NCBI GenBank assembly: GCA_022845955.1
Contig: AP025576.1
Span: 1,798,001-1,862,000 of the forward strand
Direction: 5' to 3'
Source: Lachnospiraceae bacterium
GTDB lineage: Bacteria > Bacillota > Clostridia > Lachnospirales > Lachnospiraceae
Length of the DNA stretch: 64,000 nt
The notes below the pieces were generated by a model that saw nothing but the letters and a program-made list of their open reading frames with translations, was not told where the DNA came from and did not search any database. The stretch's first letter is position 1, and every line of letters begins with the position of its first letter. Positions 9,730 to 22,217 of the stretch are shown one piece after another. The translations under genes and the position numbers were made by a program.

Positions 9730-11922
9730 ATGGCTATTATTTATGATAAAGGTGTGCGGTCTTTTCACCTGAAAACAAAGAACACCAGCTATATCATGAA
9801 AATATACAGAGAAGAATATCTGGCGCATTTATATTACGGAAAACGTCTGGAGGTCAACGATATCGGGCTTCGTTTTGAGGAACGCGCGCATATTATGAAC
9901 GATACACCGGAGGACCGCGTATTTTCTCCGGAAACAATGCCCCAGGAGTATCCGGCTTTCGGGGCAGGTGATCTGAAGGAGCCGGCTTATCGGATAAGAG
10001 ATGCGAGAGGGAATTATATCAGTGATGGCCGGTATGTTTCCCATTATATTTACCATGGGAAGAAAGGGCTGGAGGGCCTTCCTTCCACCTTTGCGGGGGA
10101 AAAGGATGCCGTGGATACACTGGAAATCATCCTTGAAGATTCGCTGATCGGCCTTGCGATTGTGCTTACTTATACAGTATTTGAGGATTATGACATTATC
10201 ACGCGCAATACGAAATTTATGAATATGGGTAAGGAGACAATTCGGATTCTGAAGGCGGCCAGCGTGTCGGTGGATATTACAGGGCACGAATTTGAACTGA
10301 TCCATCTGACCGGTTCCTGGGCAAGGGAATGCCGGTTTAACAGAGTGCCGTTAAATACAGGACGGATAGAGCTGGACAGCGCCAGGGGTGTCAGCAGCAG
10401 CCAGCATAATCCGTTCTTTGCACTGGCCGGAAAAAATGCCACGGAGGATTACGGTGACGTTTATGGCTTCAGCCTTGTATACAGCGGCAATCATCTGAGC
10501 CAGATTGAAGTGGATCAATATGAACAGGTAAGGCTTATCATGGGCATCAGTCCCGTGAATTTTGAATGGAAACTGGAATCCGGAGCCTGCTTCCAGACTC
10601 CCGAATGCGTGATGGCATATTCTTCGGAGGGTATCGGGAAAATGTCCAGGCTGTTCCACAGGGTTTTCCGGGAACGGCTATGTAAAAGTAAATTCGCCAA
10701 CAGTCCCAGGCCGATTCTTATTAACAGCTGGGAGGCCTGCTATTTTGACTTTACCCAGGATTCCCTGCTCGAACTGGCACGGGAAAGCAGGAAGCTGGGA
10801 ATCGAGCTTCTGGTACTGGATGACGGCTGGTTTGGCAGGCGTAATTCTGCGGACAGTTCACTGGGAGACTGGTATCCGAATACGGATAAACTGCCGGAAG
10901 GGATTACCGGACTGGCGGAACGGGTGAACGAAATCGGGATGCAGTTTGGGCTTTGGTTTGAGCCGGAAATGGTTTCTCCCAACAGCGATTTGTTCCGGGC
11001 GCATCCGGATTGGAGACTGCATGTGCCGGGCAGGCCGGGGCATCAGTCCAGGGGACAGTTTGTTCTGGATTTGTCCAGACAGGATGTGTGTGACTGGCTT
11101 GTGGATGCGGTGGGAAGGATCCTGGAATGCGGTAAGGTTTCTTATGTGAAATGGGATATGAACAGGCAGCTTTCCGAGGTTGGGTCAGCCGTATTTCCTG
11201 CGGATCAGCAGGGTGAAATCTATCATCGGTATGTGCTTGGCCTGTATCAGTGTATGGAACGGCTGACCGCGGCATTCCCGGATGTGCTGTTTGAAGGCTG
11301 CGAAGGGGGAGGCGGAAGATTTGACCCCGGTATCCTTCATTATATGCCTCAGATCTGGGCCAGTGATGATACGGATGCCATAGAACGGCTGAGTATCCAG
11401 TATGGTTACAGCTTTGTATACCCCTGGTCCTGTATTTCCTCCCATTACTCTGTGTCTCCGAATCATCAGGTGGGAAGGGTGACATCGCCTGAAACGAGAG
11501 CTTATGCGGCAATGACGGGCGCTTTCGGTTATGAACTGGATGTCTGTACTCTTTCGGAAGAAGAAAAAGAGGAAATCAAAAATAGCAACCGTATTTACAG
11601 GGAGGACAGAGAACTGCTTGCCAAAGGCGATTTTTACCGTCTGCTGTCCCCTGAAGGGCATGAAAAAGCGGCATGGATGATTGTCAGCCCGGGAAAAAAA
11701 GAGGCAATCGTATATTATTTCCGAATCCTGGCCCATGCAAATCAGCCTTTTACATGGCTGAAGCTTCAGGGGATTGAGGATACGGAGGAATATTATGTAA
11801 AGGAATTAAGGCGCACGTATACAGGAGCTGAACTTACCTGCATCGGCCTTCCTGTTTCAAATTTCAGCAAAGATTTCCAGACGGAGGTATTCCATCTGGT
11901 GCGCAGGGATCTTGGCGGATGA
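9730..11922 (+). CDS. GH36 alpha-galactosidase
   Basis: This codes for 730 residues, the usual size of bacterial GH36 alpha-galactosidases. The start at 9730 follows aaaggagg. It shows the family pattern: a beta-sandwich N-terminal domain, then a TIM barrel with VLDDGWFGRR, the nucleophile strand VKWDMNR (Asp476) and the acid/base strand SDDTDAIERL (Asp546). The 70-residue distance between catalytic aspartates equals that in AgaA-type enzymes. The loop CEGGGGRFD is also typical. It has no signal peptide, so it acts on imported alpha-galactosides such as raffinose- or melibiose-type sugars or galactosylated side chains. It overlaps no neighbour but is spaced for operon expression. Enzyme class is very secure, natural substrate less so. 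Confidence 0.95.
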   Translation: MAIIYDKGVRSFHLKTKNTSYIMKIYREEYLAHLYYGKRLEVNDIGLRFEERAHIMNDTPEDRVFSPETMPQEYPAFGAGDLKEPAYRIRDARGNYISDGRYVSHYIYHGKKGLEGLPSTFAGEKDAVDTLEIILEDSLIGLAIVLTYTVFEDYDIITRNTKFMNMGKETIRILKAASVSVDITGHEFELIHLTGSWARECRFNRVPLNTGRIELDSARGVSSSQHNPFFALAGKNATEDYGDVYGFSLVYSGNHLSQIEVDQYEQVRLIMGISPVNFEWKLESGACFQTPECVMAYSSEGIGKMSRLFHRVFRERLCKSKFANSPRPILINSWEACYFDFTQDSLLELARESRKLGIELLVLDDGWFGRRNSADSSLGDWYPNTDKLPEGITGLAERVNEIGMQFGLWFEPEMVSPNSDLFRAHPDWRLHVPGRPGHQSRGQFVLDLSRQDVCDWLVDAVGRILECGKVSYVKWDMNRQLSEVGSAVFPADQQGEIYHRYVLGLYQCMERLTAAFPDVLFEGCEGGGGRFDPGILHYMPQIWASDDTDAIERLSIQYGYSFVYPWSCISSHYSVSPNHQVGRVTSPETRAYAAMTGAFGYELDVCTLSEEEKEEIKNSNRIYREDRELLAKGDFYRLLSPEGHEKAAWMIVSPGKKEAIVYYFRILAHANQPFTWLKLQGIEDTEEYYVKELRRTYTGAELTCIGLPVSNFSKDFQTEVFHLVRRDLGG

Positions 11923-11981
11923 GAGGATTTGGAAGTGAAGTCATTAGTAACTGCTATTTTACAGAAAGGAAGGGACTGGAT

Positions 11982-12689
11982 ATGGAACTGGATAAAGTTA
12001 AAGAAGCGCGTTACGGAGGGGAACCCACTGGGCTTCCGATAAGCGACGAGGAGCTGTGCAGGCGGTATGAAGGTGTTTTTACCGCGGCAGTCAATGATGT
12101 GCTGAGGGAAAAAGGGCTGTTATACCAGACGCTTCCCGGAAGCATACAGTCACTCAGGGAGGATATGAAGGTTGCGGGAATCTGCTTTACCATTAAAGGA
12201 AGCAAGAACCTGGAACTTACCGATGAAATGATGCAGAGGGCCCGGATGCTGGAGGCGATACCGCCGTTCAGCGTTTGTGTGTGGGATACCAGCGGGGACG
12301 ATGAATCGGCCCAGTGGGGTGAGATTATGACGTTGGCCGCCAGAAAAAGAGGCTGCCGGGGAGCTGTTGTGGACGGCGGAGTCAGAGACACCAACCGTAT
12401 TCTGAATGAGAATTTTCCTGTATTCTGCAAGTACAGAACCTCCAACGGAATGTTGGGAAGATTCCGCATGATCGGTTATCAGATTCCGATTTCCATCGGA
12501 AATACGCTGATCCGGCCGGGTGACGTCATCTTTGGCGATATAGACGGTGTGATTGTGATACCAAGGCAGATGGCGGTAGAAGTATTGGAGCAGGCGGAGT
12601 TCATCCGGGATAACGAGACACAGATTAAGCAAATGGTAATGGACGGGACAGCTCCCACCCAGGTGGTGGAGAATGGCGGCTATTTCTAA
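11982..12689 (+). CDS. RraA-like protein (HMG aldolase/RraA family)
   Basis: This codes for 235 residues. I chose the ATG at 11982, after aaaggaaggg, over an earlier in-frame ATG at 11919 that overlaps the alpha-galactosidase gene. The RraA/HMG-aldolase fold is marked by VVDGGVRDTN (Arg135-Asp136 in the GGxRD substrate loop) and the later GDVIFGDIDGVIVIP. Enzymes of this family are class II pyruvate aldolases or oxaloacetate decarboxylases; others, such as E. coli RraA, are RNase E regulators. In a sugar-acid operon, cleavage or decarboxylation of a keto-acid intermediate is the reasonable inference. No direct evidence of substrate is visible. Confidence 0.85.
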   Translation: MELDKVKEARYGGEPTGLPISDEELCRRYEGVFTAAVNDVLREKGLLYQTLPGSIQSLREDMKVAGICFTIKGSKNLELTDEMMQRARMLEAIPPFSVCVWDTSGDDESAQWGEIMTLAARKRGCRGAVVDGGVRDTNRILNENFPVFCKYRTSNGMLGRFRMIGYQIPISIGNTLIRPGDVIFGDIDGVIVIPRQMAVEVLEQAEFIRDNETQIKQMVMDGTAPTQVVENGGYF

Positions 12690-12740
12690 GGTCTGTTTAT
12701 AACACGCTCTGGAAACAGAAGGAAAGGAAGAAAATTAAAA

Positions 12741-13448
12741 ATGAAGAGGACAGAGAATAAAGTCATTGTCGTAGCGGGGGCAACAGGAGGAATCGGGGAA
12801 CAATTATGTGATGATTTAGCACGGCAGGGGGCAAAACTGGCGCTGTGCGGCACAAACCCGGAGAAGGTGTCGGACTTGTGCGCAAGATTACGGGACAACC
12901 GCGAAGCGGATGTATACGGCGCCTGTGTGGATGTGACGGAGGAAGGGCAGGTAACGGAATTTCTTAAGGAGGCTGAGAACAGATACGGCACGCCCGATGT
13001 GCTCATTAATCTGGCCGGATTATCCATTCCCGGAAAAATCGAAAAAACAGAGGAGTCCGTTTATGACATTCTTATGGATGTGAATGTAAAGGGAACCTTT
13101 CTTATGGCAAAGCATTTTGCAGAGCATGCACAGGCGGGCGCACAAATCATCAATCTGGGAAGCATGGCGGCGCGCAGGGTAAATGGCGGCGCACCGCTCT
13201 ACTGCATGGCTAAAACGGCCGTGAATATTCTGTCCCAGGGACTGTCTTTGCAGCTTGCCGAGAAGAAAATCCGGGTGACGACACTGAATCCGGGCGGCGT
13301 GGATACGCCTTTCTGGGGAGACCGTCCGGTAAAGCGGGATAAGCTAATGCTGCCCCAGGATGTTGTGGATACGATTTTGTTCGTCCTGGACACGAATCCA
13401 AGAGTTGCGATCCATTCCATCGATTTTGAAAGCATGGAAATGCTGTAA
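12741..13448 (+). CDS. Short-chain dehydrogenase/reductase (SDR)
   Basis: This codes for 235 residues. It has a complete classical SDR layout: cofactor motif GATGGIG at 13-19, NLAGLS in place of NNAG, catalytic Tyr154 and Lys158 in YCMAK, and the NPGGVDTPF strand after it. It is slightly shorter than the 250-residue norm. The acidic or basic residue after the second strand (CGTNPEKV) suggests it may favour NADP, but this is weak. It lies between the RraA-like protein and the unsaturated uronyl hydrolase, so a sugar or sugar-acid oxidoreduction is likely. The exact substrate is not recognisable. Confidence 0.85.
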   Translation: MKRTENKVIVVAGATGGIGEQLCDDLARQGAKLALCGTNPEKVSDLCARLRDNREADVYGACVDVTEEGQVTEFLKEAENRYGTPDVLINLAGLSIPGKIEKTEESVYDILMDVNVKGTFLMAKHFAEHAQAGAQIINLGSMAARRVNGGAPLYCMAKTAVNILSQGLSLQLAEKKIRVTTLNPGGVDTPFWGDRPVKRDKLMLPQDVVDTILFVLDTNPRVAIHSIDFESMEML

Positions 13449-13461
13449 CGGGGGAAGAAAA

Positions 13462-14532
13462 ATGAGAACATTAGATGTGGCATGGAACCTGTATATCAAA
13501 TACGGACAGTTGGAAGAGATCAAACATTATTACGGATTGCTCGCTTTATATGGTTTAGGCCAGACTGCTTATGAGGATGGGAGCCGGGAATGGGCGGATA
13601 TTTTCCGAACGGCTTTGGGGCGTTATCCGGACGGGATCCGCCATCCCAATTATAATTTCGCCTGCTATAAAGCGGGAGGGAACGCCCGGTCCTGGGCGGC
13701 GATGACAGGGCTTGCGGAAAGGGGCGAGGCATTCCTTGACGAATATGCAGCCCTGACGCGGGACGGCTGTAAGGGAGCGGACGGCATTCTGTGTATGCCG
13801 GGAATGCAGCAGCAGCGTGCGATCTGGATAGATACGGTTGCTGCGGTAACCCCCTTCATGCTTTTTGCAGGACTTACCCTGGGCAGGGAAGAGTACATAG
13901 ATTTTGCGGCAGAGCAGTGCTTTGGCATGTATGAGGCGCTTTTGGACAGGGAATGCGGACTGCTGCACCAGTGCAGAGGTTTTCTGGAAGATGCTGGGCG
14001 CTGCTCGGAGGATCACTGGTCCAGGGGAAATGGCTGGGGTTATATGGGTCTTGCGGAGATGGTGAAGTACCTACCCGAAAATTCGCCCCACAGGCCAAAA
14101 GCGGAGAAGTATTTCCTGCAGCTGTCTGAAAACATCCTAAGGTATCAGACGAAAAAGGGGCTGTGGAGGCAGGAGATGACGGAGCCGCTTTCCTGGGAAG
14201 AGTCTTCGGGAACGGCTATGTTCCTCTATGGGCTGGGCGGGGGTATCCGTCTGGGACTTTTACAGGGAGAGGAATATGCCTCTGCCTTCCGGAAAGGCCT
14301 GGAAGGTCTGCTGAAATATTGTATGGATCCTGACTTTTCCACGGAACGCTCCTGTCCGGGCTGTCTGTGTCCGGGAGAAGGGGAAGACAGAGGAACGATT
14401 GCGGCATATCTTACGGAAAAACAGCCGGAAAAAAATGAGCATCATTCCTTTGGTGCGTTCATGCTTGCGCTGGTGGAAGCGCACAGGAACGGAATCAAAG
14501 AGATTGTATGGAGCAGAAGGGAGATTGGATAA
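13462..14532 (+). CDS. GH88/GH105 family unsaturated uronyl hydrolase
   Basis: This codes for 356 residues, the normal size for the family; the start at 13462 has a ggggga site 6 bases ahead. The alpha/alpha-barrel signature is clear: AIWIDTV with Asp124 matching the catalytic acid of YteR-type enzymes, and HWSRGNGWGYMGL at about 185-195, the family-defining RGNGW loop. These enzymes hydrate the double bond left on uronic acid ends by polysaccharide lyases, releasing an unsaturated uronate that opens to a keto-acid. It is translationally coupled to the next gene, a heparinase-like lyase, whose ATG overlaps its stop codon. GH105 (rhamnogalacturonyl) fits better than GH88 by motif, but the difference cannot be settled here. 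Confidence 0.85.
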   Translation: MRTLDVAWNLYIKYGQLEEIKHYYGLLALYGLGQTAYEDGSREWADIFRTALGRYPDGIRHPNYNFACYKAGGNARSWAAMTGLAERGEAFLDEYAALTRDGCKGADGILCMPGMQQQRAIWIDTVAAVTPFMLFAGLTLGREEYIDFAAEQCFGMYEALLDRECGLLHQCRGFLEDAGRCSEDHWSRGNGWGYMGLAEMVKYLPENSPHRPKAEKYFLQLSENILRYQTKKGLWRQEMTEPLSWEESSGTAMFLYGLGGGIRLGLLQGEEYASAFRKGLEGLLKYCMDPDFSTERSCPGCLCPGEGEDRGTIAAYLTEKQPEKNEHHSFGAFMLALVEAHRNGIKEIVWSRREIG

Positions 14533-16535
14533 TGGGTATCTTTATCACAGAGAGAGAACTTGCCGGGCTGAAAAATGCACCTGAGGGGAGCAGACAGAGA
14601 GTTTTCTGCCGGGAATTAACAGAAAGAACGCGGCGGAATACGAGAGAGGATGCCCTGGTACAGTCGTCGGATACACAGGAATGGTATCATCTGTGCTGGG
14701 AGAGGTTCAGCGATGCTTCCTTTGTCTGTATGGCGGAGGGGGATGCCGCAGTGGGACAATGGCTGTATAAGCGGACAATGGAGATTGTCCGCATGGATGA
14801 GGACAGATGGCTGGGGCCCTGGTTTCGGGGAAGAAGCGCGCAGCCCTCGGGATTTCTGGAGACCTCCCATATAACAATGGCGGTCTGTGAAGCCATAGCT
14901 AACTGTCCGTTCCTTTTTACAGACGATGAAAAGCAGGAGATCCTGACAGCAATACGTGAAAAAGGAATGAAACTGTGCGAACGATACTGTGAGGCGATTG
15001 AGAAAGGGCAGGACACGATTAATAACTGGTTCATGGTGCTCTTAAATGGTTTCGGCACAGCAGCGGTTCTGCTTGGCGACGAAGAAAGAATCCGCAAAGC
15101 CAGACATTGGGCCAGACTGGCGGGGATCCTGTATAACAGAAATGACTACGGGGAGTCCGTACAGTATTCCAATTATGCATCCCTGCATCTTGCACACCTG
15201 AATGAAGTGCTGATCCGCAGCGGCTGTGCGCAGGAGGAGCTGGATTTGGACTGCTATACCCGTCTGATGGAGTGGTATGCCGCAAGCTTCCTGTATAATA
15301 AGCCTCTTGCAGAAGGCGGGGAAAGGTATCCAAGAAGCTTTAACTTCGGCGACAGCGCTGCAATTTTCCGCCCAACAGCCGACCTGCTTGCCCATATTGC
15401 CGTGCGCTGCAAAGATAGCTCTCCAAGGCAGGCAGGGCTTGCGGCATGGATGTTTGAAACCATGTATGAGAATCCTGCCCTTGGACCGGATGAACTGGCT
15501 ACCTTTGGATTCTTTAATCAATACCAGTATCATACGATTCTGATGCTGCCTGATATGGCGGTACCGCTTTCGCCGATTGAGGCCGGGCTTCCGGAGACAC
15601 TTTCCTTTGAGGGCGGCCAGATTATCAGCCGCGACCGTTGGGAAAATGCAGATGCGGCCATAGCGATCCAGGCGGGTTATGGGCTGCTGAACGTGAATTC
15701 CCACAGACATCATGATCAGAACAGTTTCCAGCTTGCCATAGGCAATGAAAGGATGCTGATTGATCCCGGCCACTGCTGTTACCGCCTGCAGACACAGAGA
15801 GAAAGCGCTTCGGAGATGGCGCACAATACCATTTCAGTGAAAAAGAAAGGACAGCTGCTGGAGCAGAAGGCTGTAGGCGGCAATATTTTCCGCAGGGAAG
15901 ATGCCGGCAACAGGCTGTTATGCAGCTATTTCTGGAAACATGTGCAGATTGTCGGCAGCGATGCGTCCGGATTGTACGCAGGCGCTGTGGAGAAGGCGGT
16001 AAGATACTGGGTGATGGATCTGCCTCATATGATGTTTGTCATCGATGTGATATCGGCGAAGGAAGAGGTGTCTGTGTGCGCTCATTTTTGCGCCAATAAC
16101 AGGGACGGCAGGCTGCAGGTGCACCAGGCGACAGAGCAAAGGCTGGTCCTCAGGAGAGGCGGCCGGGCGCTGAAGCTGTTTGAGGCATATGCCGAAACAG
16201 ACGGGAAAGAAACCGCGTCAAAGCTGTCCTTCAACTGGACGGCCATGCATGACTACTACCATCCGCTGCCGAATCAGGCGGGTCAGGGAAAAGAAGGATC
16301 GGTATGCCGCTATCTGTGGGAAGGGCCGGAAGGAAAGGAGCATGTCAGAATCCATACGTTCCTGATGGACGAAAGCGAGGCCGTGAAAGGCTGGCATGTA
16401 TATCACATGGAAGATGGTTACGTGAGAATGGAATCACCGGATAAGAAACGGATTCTGGAAGCAAAGCTGGAAGATGGCTGTCTCCTTCTCAGAGATGAGA
16501 CAGGAGAATGCCATAAGACGGAGGCTCTGGTATGA
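14532..16535 (+). CDS. Heparinase II/III-like polysaccharide lyase
   Basis: This codes for 668 residues; the ATG at 14532 overlaps the previous stop (TAATG), with gaaggga upstream. The N-terminal half is helical (alpha/alpha toroid; INNWFMVLLNGFG), and the C-terminal half carries the heparinase II/III beta-sandwich mark SHRHHDQNSFQ followed by LIDPGHCCY and AHNTISV. The histidines of the first motif belong to the metal and active site of the family. There is no signal peptide, unlike secreted heparinases, so it would be an oligosaccharide lyase cleaving imported uronate-containing chains by beta-elimination. The coupled GH88/105 gene would process its unsaturated products. Which polymer it prefers is unknown. 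Confidence 0.85.
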   Translation: MGIFITERELAGLKNAPEGSRQRVFCRELTERTRRNTREDALVQSSDTQEWYHLCWERFSDASFVCMAEGDAAVGQWLYKRTMEIVRMDEDRWLGPWFRGRSAQPSGFLETSHITMAVCEAIANCPFLFTDDEKQEILTAIREKGMKLCERYCEAIEKGQDTINNWFMVLLNGFGTAAVLLGDEERIRKARHWARLAGILYNRNDYGESVQYSNYASLHLAHLNEVLIRSGCAQEELDLDCYTRLMEWYAASFLYNKPLAEGGERYPRSFNFGDSAAIFRPTADLLAHIAVRCKDSSPRQAGLAAWMFETMYENPALGPDELATFGFFNQYQYHTILMLPDMAVPLSPIEAGLPETLSFEGGQIISRDRWENADAAIAIQAGYGLLNVNSHRHHDQNSFQLAIGNERMLIDPGHCCYRLQTQRESASEMAHNTISVKKKGQLLEQKAVGGNIFRREDAGNRLLCSYFWKHVQIVGSDASGLYAGAVEKAVRYWVMDLPHMMFVIDVISAKEEVSVCAHFCANNRDGRLQVHQATEQRLVLRRGGRALKLFEAYAETDGKETASKLSFNWTAMHDYYHPLPNQAGQGKEGSVCRYLWEGPEGKEHVRIHTFLMDESEAVKGWHVYHMEDGYVRMESPDKKRILEAKLEDGCLLLRDETGECHKTEALV

Positions 16536-17494
16536 AAAGACCTGATATCTATATATGTGACTGTGACCATTCCGATGTGAATCAGGAAGACAAGGTATTT
16601 CAGGAGGCGGGGGTGGATTACCGCTGGCTGCATTGCCGGACGCAGGAGGAGGTAATATCCTCCTGTCCCGGCGCCAAAGTGTTCCTGAATCAATATGCCA
16701 GGATGGATCGGAAGATCTTCCGGGCGATTCCTTCCTTAAAGTGTATTGTCCGTTACGGCGTGGGCGTGGACAACGTGAACCTGGAAGATGCGGCGGAATT
16801 TGGCGTACAGGTATGCAATGTGCCGGATTACGGCGTGAATGAAGTATCTGATCACGCCATTGCCCTGATGATGTCTCTTGTGAGAAGGATAAGCTGGTCC
16901 GATGCCAGAGTACACAATGGAATATGGGACTACAGGCAGAGTATGCCGGTCTACCGTGCGGGCGTACAGACCGTGGGAGTGGTGGGCGTCGGAAGGATTG
17001 GCTCCGCCTTCGCCGGGAAGGCCCGTGCGCTGGGGTACCGGGTAATCGGTTATGATGCGAATTATTCACCGGATAACAATCGCTTTCCTCAGATAGAGTA
17101 TGTTTCTTTTGAAAAGCTGTTGGAAGAATCCGATGTGATTTCCATCCACTGTTCCCTGAATGAGGAGACGCGGCATATGTTTAACGAAGAAGCCTTTGAC
17201 CGGATGAAGCCGGGCGCTTATCTGGTTAACGTGGCAAGAGGGGCAATTGTGGATGGGAAGGCATTAAATCGGGCGCTTGCGGAACGCCGGATTGCGGGAG
17301 CGGGTATCGATGTTGTGGAAGAGGAGGCCCTTCCGGCGGGCCATGAATTGCTTCAACATGAAAATCTGATTGTGACCCCGCATATGGCGTGGTATTCGGA
17401 GGAATCCGCTCTGGAACTCAACCGCAAGTGCGCCGAGGAGGCGGTGCGTTTTCTTACCGGACAGACGCTGCATTATCCGGTGAACAGGCTGTAG
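16532..17494 (+). CDS. D-2-hydroxyacid dehydrogenase
   Basis: This codes for 320 residues and overlaps the lyase gene by 4 bases (ATGA), showing translational coupling. It is a clear D-isomer-specific 2-hydroxyacid dehydrogenase: NAD motif GVGRIG at 152-157, catalytic arginine in VNVARGAIVD, glutamate in the GIDVVEEE region, and histidine in VTPHMAW. Relatives include phosphoglycerate dehydrogenase, hydroxypyruvate reductase and glyoxylate reductase. In this operon it probably reduces or oxidises a sugar-acid breakdown product. The substrate cannot be named from sequence. Confidence 0.9.
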   Translation: MKRPDIYICDCDHSDVNQEDKVFQEAGVDYRWLHCRTQEEVISSCPGAKVFLNQYARMDRKIFRAIPSLKCIVRYGVGVDNVNLEDAAEFGVQVCNVPDYGVNEVSDHAIALMMSLVRRISWSDARVHNGIWDYRQSMPVYRAGVQTVGVVGVGRIGSAFAGKARALGYRVIGYDANYSPDNNRFPQIEYVSFEKLLEESDVISIHCSLNEETRHMFNEEAFDRMKPGAYLVNVARGAIVDGKALNRALAERRIAGAGIDVVEEEALPAGHELLQHENLIVTPHMAWYSEESALELNRKCAEEAVRFLTGQTLHYPVNRL

Positions 17495-17532
17495 GGAATT
17501 TATAGTGATTCAGGAAGAAAGGGAGGATGACA

Positions 17533-18537
17533 ATGAAAGCAATTGTATATGAAGGGGCAAATCAGCTTCAGGTGAGGGAGGTGCCTATGCCTCAGATCCC
17601 GGAAGGCTGGGGGCTTGTCCGTGTGCGCTATGCGGGAATCTGCGGAACGGATCTGAATATCTATGCGGGAACCCATCCCAGGGCAAAGGCGCCTCTGGTA
17701 ATGGGACATGAATTTTCAGGAGTTATGGCGGAAAGCGCGCCGGGATTTCCAAAAGGTACAAGGGTGACGGTATCGCCGCTGTTATCCTGCGGGGAGTGTA
17801 CGCCGTGCAGGGAAGGAAACGGGCATGTATGTAATGACCTGAAGCTGATCGGTATCGACAGGGATGGGGCTATGGCGGATTATACCGTTGTCCCTCTGGA
17901 GAGAATCGTTGCGCTGCCTGACGGTATATCGGATCAGATGGGCGCGGCGGTAGAACCCGTGGCGGTGGGCGTGCATACCATCCGGGAATGCGGCTGCCGC
18001 CCCGGCGATAATGCCCTGATCTTCGGCGGCGGAGCCATAGGGCTGATCCATGCGCTTGTGCTGCGTCATGCAGGCGCATCATGCGTTGTGATTGCAGAGC
18101 CGGATCCATCGAGGGCGCAGTTGGGAAGAAAACTGGGCTTTGAGGTAATCGGTTCCTCTGAAGAAGAATTGGAGCGCATAGTAAATAAGGCAACAGGCGG
18201 AAACGGCTTTGACTGGGTTTTCGACTGTGCGGGTGTTCAGCCTGTGGCAGATAAACTGCTGGATATGGTGAAGGTGAAGGGCTGTATTGTCATAGTTGCG
18301 TCTTACAAGAAACCTGCCTCCATGCCGTTCATTAAAGGGATGTTCAAAGAAGCCCGCTTCCAGTTTGTAAGGGTATACAGACAGAAGGATTTCGAGATTG
18401 CGGCGCTTCTTGCAGGGGAAGATCCTGCTTTTGAAAAAATCATCACCCATGTGCTGCCGGCAGACAGGGCGCAGGAGGGCTTCGATCTCCTGACAAGACC
18501 GGGGAGCGGCGCGGTGAAGGTAATATTTGAATTTTAA
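17533..18537 (+). CDS. Zinc-dependent MDR sugar/alcohol dehydrogenase
   Basis: This codes for 334 residues. I prefer the ATG at 17533, which is 7 bases from gggagg; the one at 17527 is too close. It is a classic zinc MDR: catalytic ligands Cys37 (GICGTD) and His59-Glu60 (GHEFSG), a complete structural zinc lobe with Cys86, Cys89, Cys92 and Cys100, and the NAD motif FGGGAIG. Members act on sorbitol, threonine, galactitol and hexuronate derivatives. It lies between a hydroxyacid dehydrogenase and KduD, which supports a polyol or uronate oxidation step. Confidence 0.9.
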   Translation: MKAIVYEGANQLQVREVPMPQIPEGWGLVRVRYAGICGTDLNIYAGTHPRAKAPLVMGHEFSGVMAESAPGFPKGTRVTVSPLLSCGECTPCREGNGHVCNDLKLIGIDRDGAMADYTVVPLERIVALPDGISDQMGAAVEPVAVGVHTIRECGCRPGDNALIFGGGAIGLIHALVLRHAGASCVVIAEPDPSRAQLGRKLGFEVIGSSEEELERIVNKATGGNGFDWVFDCAGVQPVADKLLDMVKVKGCIVIVASYKKPASMPFIKGMFKEARFQFVRVYRQKDFEIAALLAGEDPAFEKIITHVLPADRAQEGFDLLTRPGSGAVKVIFEF

Positions 18538-18551
18538 AGGGGATAAGCAGG

Positions 18552-19310
18552 ATGAATATTTTTGATTTGACAGGAAAAACAGCGGTGGTGACAGGCGGAG
18601 GCAGGGGACTTGGCCTGGGTATGGCCAGGGCACTGTGTGAAGCGGGCGCCAGGGTGGTGATGATAGGCAGCAGCAAAAGTGTGCTTTCGGCAGCTGAAAA
18701 GCTGCGTGCCCGGGGCTTTGAGGCATATGGGCTGCAGGGGGATCTGAGCCGGACTGAGAAGCTGCCTGAGCTGTTTGCACAGGCAGTGGAACCGCTTGGC
18801 GGGCGGCTGGATATCCTGGTGAACAATGCCGGGGTGCAAAGACGGAATAAATGTGAGGATTTTCTTATAAATGACTGGGAGGCTGTGCTGCAGGTAAATC
18901 TGACGGCGGTGTTCCGTCTGTGCCAGCTAGCCGGAAGAAAGATGTTGGAACAAGGCGGCGGCAAGATAATCAACCTTGCTTCCATGCTCAGTTATTTCGG
19001 CGGTTATACCGTGCCGGCCTACGCGGCCAGCAAAGGCGGAGTGGCCCAGCTTACCAAAGCGCTGTCCAATGAATGGGCGGGACGGGGCATACAGGTGAAT
19101 GCCATTGCGCCTGGTTATATGGCAACGGATATGAATGAGGCATTGATTCGGGATGAAGGCCGCAGCAGGGAGATTCTGGGAAGAATCCCGGCGGGGCGCT
19201 GGGGAACACCGGAAGATATGAAGGGAATTGTTGTGTTTTTGGCATCCGGTGCCTCCGATTACATCAGCGGTGCGGTAATTCCTGTGGATGGCGGCTATCT
19301 TGGAAAATAA
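18552..19310 (+). CDS. kduD: 2-dehydro-3-deoxy-D-gluconate 5-dehydrogenase (KduD-like)
   Basis: This codes for 252 residues, the same length as known KduD proteins, with a short ggggataagc leader 14 bases after the previous gene. SDR motifs are complete: TGGGRGLG near residue 14, NNAGV, and YAASK. Beyond the SDR core it shares KduD-specific stretches, notably NVNAIAPGYMATDMNEAL-like wording (here with Q in place of N at the start), the block EILGRIPAGRWG and SDYISGAVIPVDGG. KduD interconverts 2-keto-3-deoxygluconate and 2,5-diketo-3-deoxygluconate, the step after uronyl lyase products open. This is the best anchor that the operon handles unsaturated uronates. The partner genes kduI, kdgK and kdgA are not in the window. 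Confidence 0.85.
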   Translation: MNIFDLTGKTAVVTGGGRGLGLGMARALCEAGARVVMIGSSKSVLSAAEKLRARGFEAYGLQGDLSRTEKLPELFAQAVEPLGGRLDILVNNAGVQRRNKCEDFLINDWEAVLQVNLTAVFRLCQLAGRKMLEQGGGKIINLASMLSYFGGYTVPAYAASKGGVAQLTKALSNEWAGRGIQVNAIAPGYMATDMNEALIRDEGRSREILGRIPAGRWGTPEDMKGIVVFLASGASDYISGAVIPVDGGYLGK

Positions 19311-19400
19311 AAGCACAGCGAAGGCTGCCGGAAAAATCTTTGTGCTGTCTGATGGCATGGAAAATGCCCTGATGGATTTTGGAGAAACAATTACGGATGA

Positions 19401-22053
<2,653 letters not shown>

Positions 22054-22092
22054 CTGTATAGGTGCGGAACAGTTACAAGTAAAAAGGAATGA

Positions 22093-22132
22093 CACAACCC
22101 CTGCAGGGAAATACCTCCGCAGGGGTTGTTTT
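22093..22132 (+). terminator. Rho-independent terminator of the glycan operon
   Basis: A stem acaacccctgc / gcaggggttgt (11 bp, perfect) is followed by tttta. It lies 39 bases after the AraC stop codon. Confidence 0.85.
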
Positions 22133-22217
22133 ACTGAAAGGCCGGCGGGATATGCTTTTTGTGCAAAACTCTCTGCAAACCCTTTAAAGACGCCAGTGAC
22201 ACCCCGGTATATAGTTA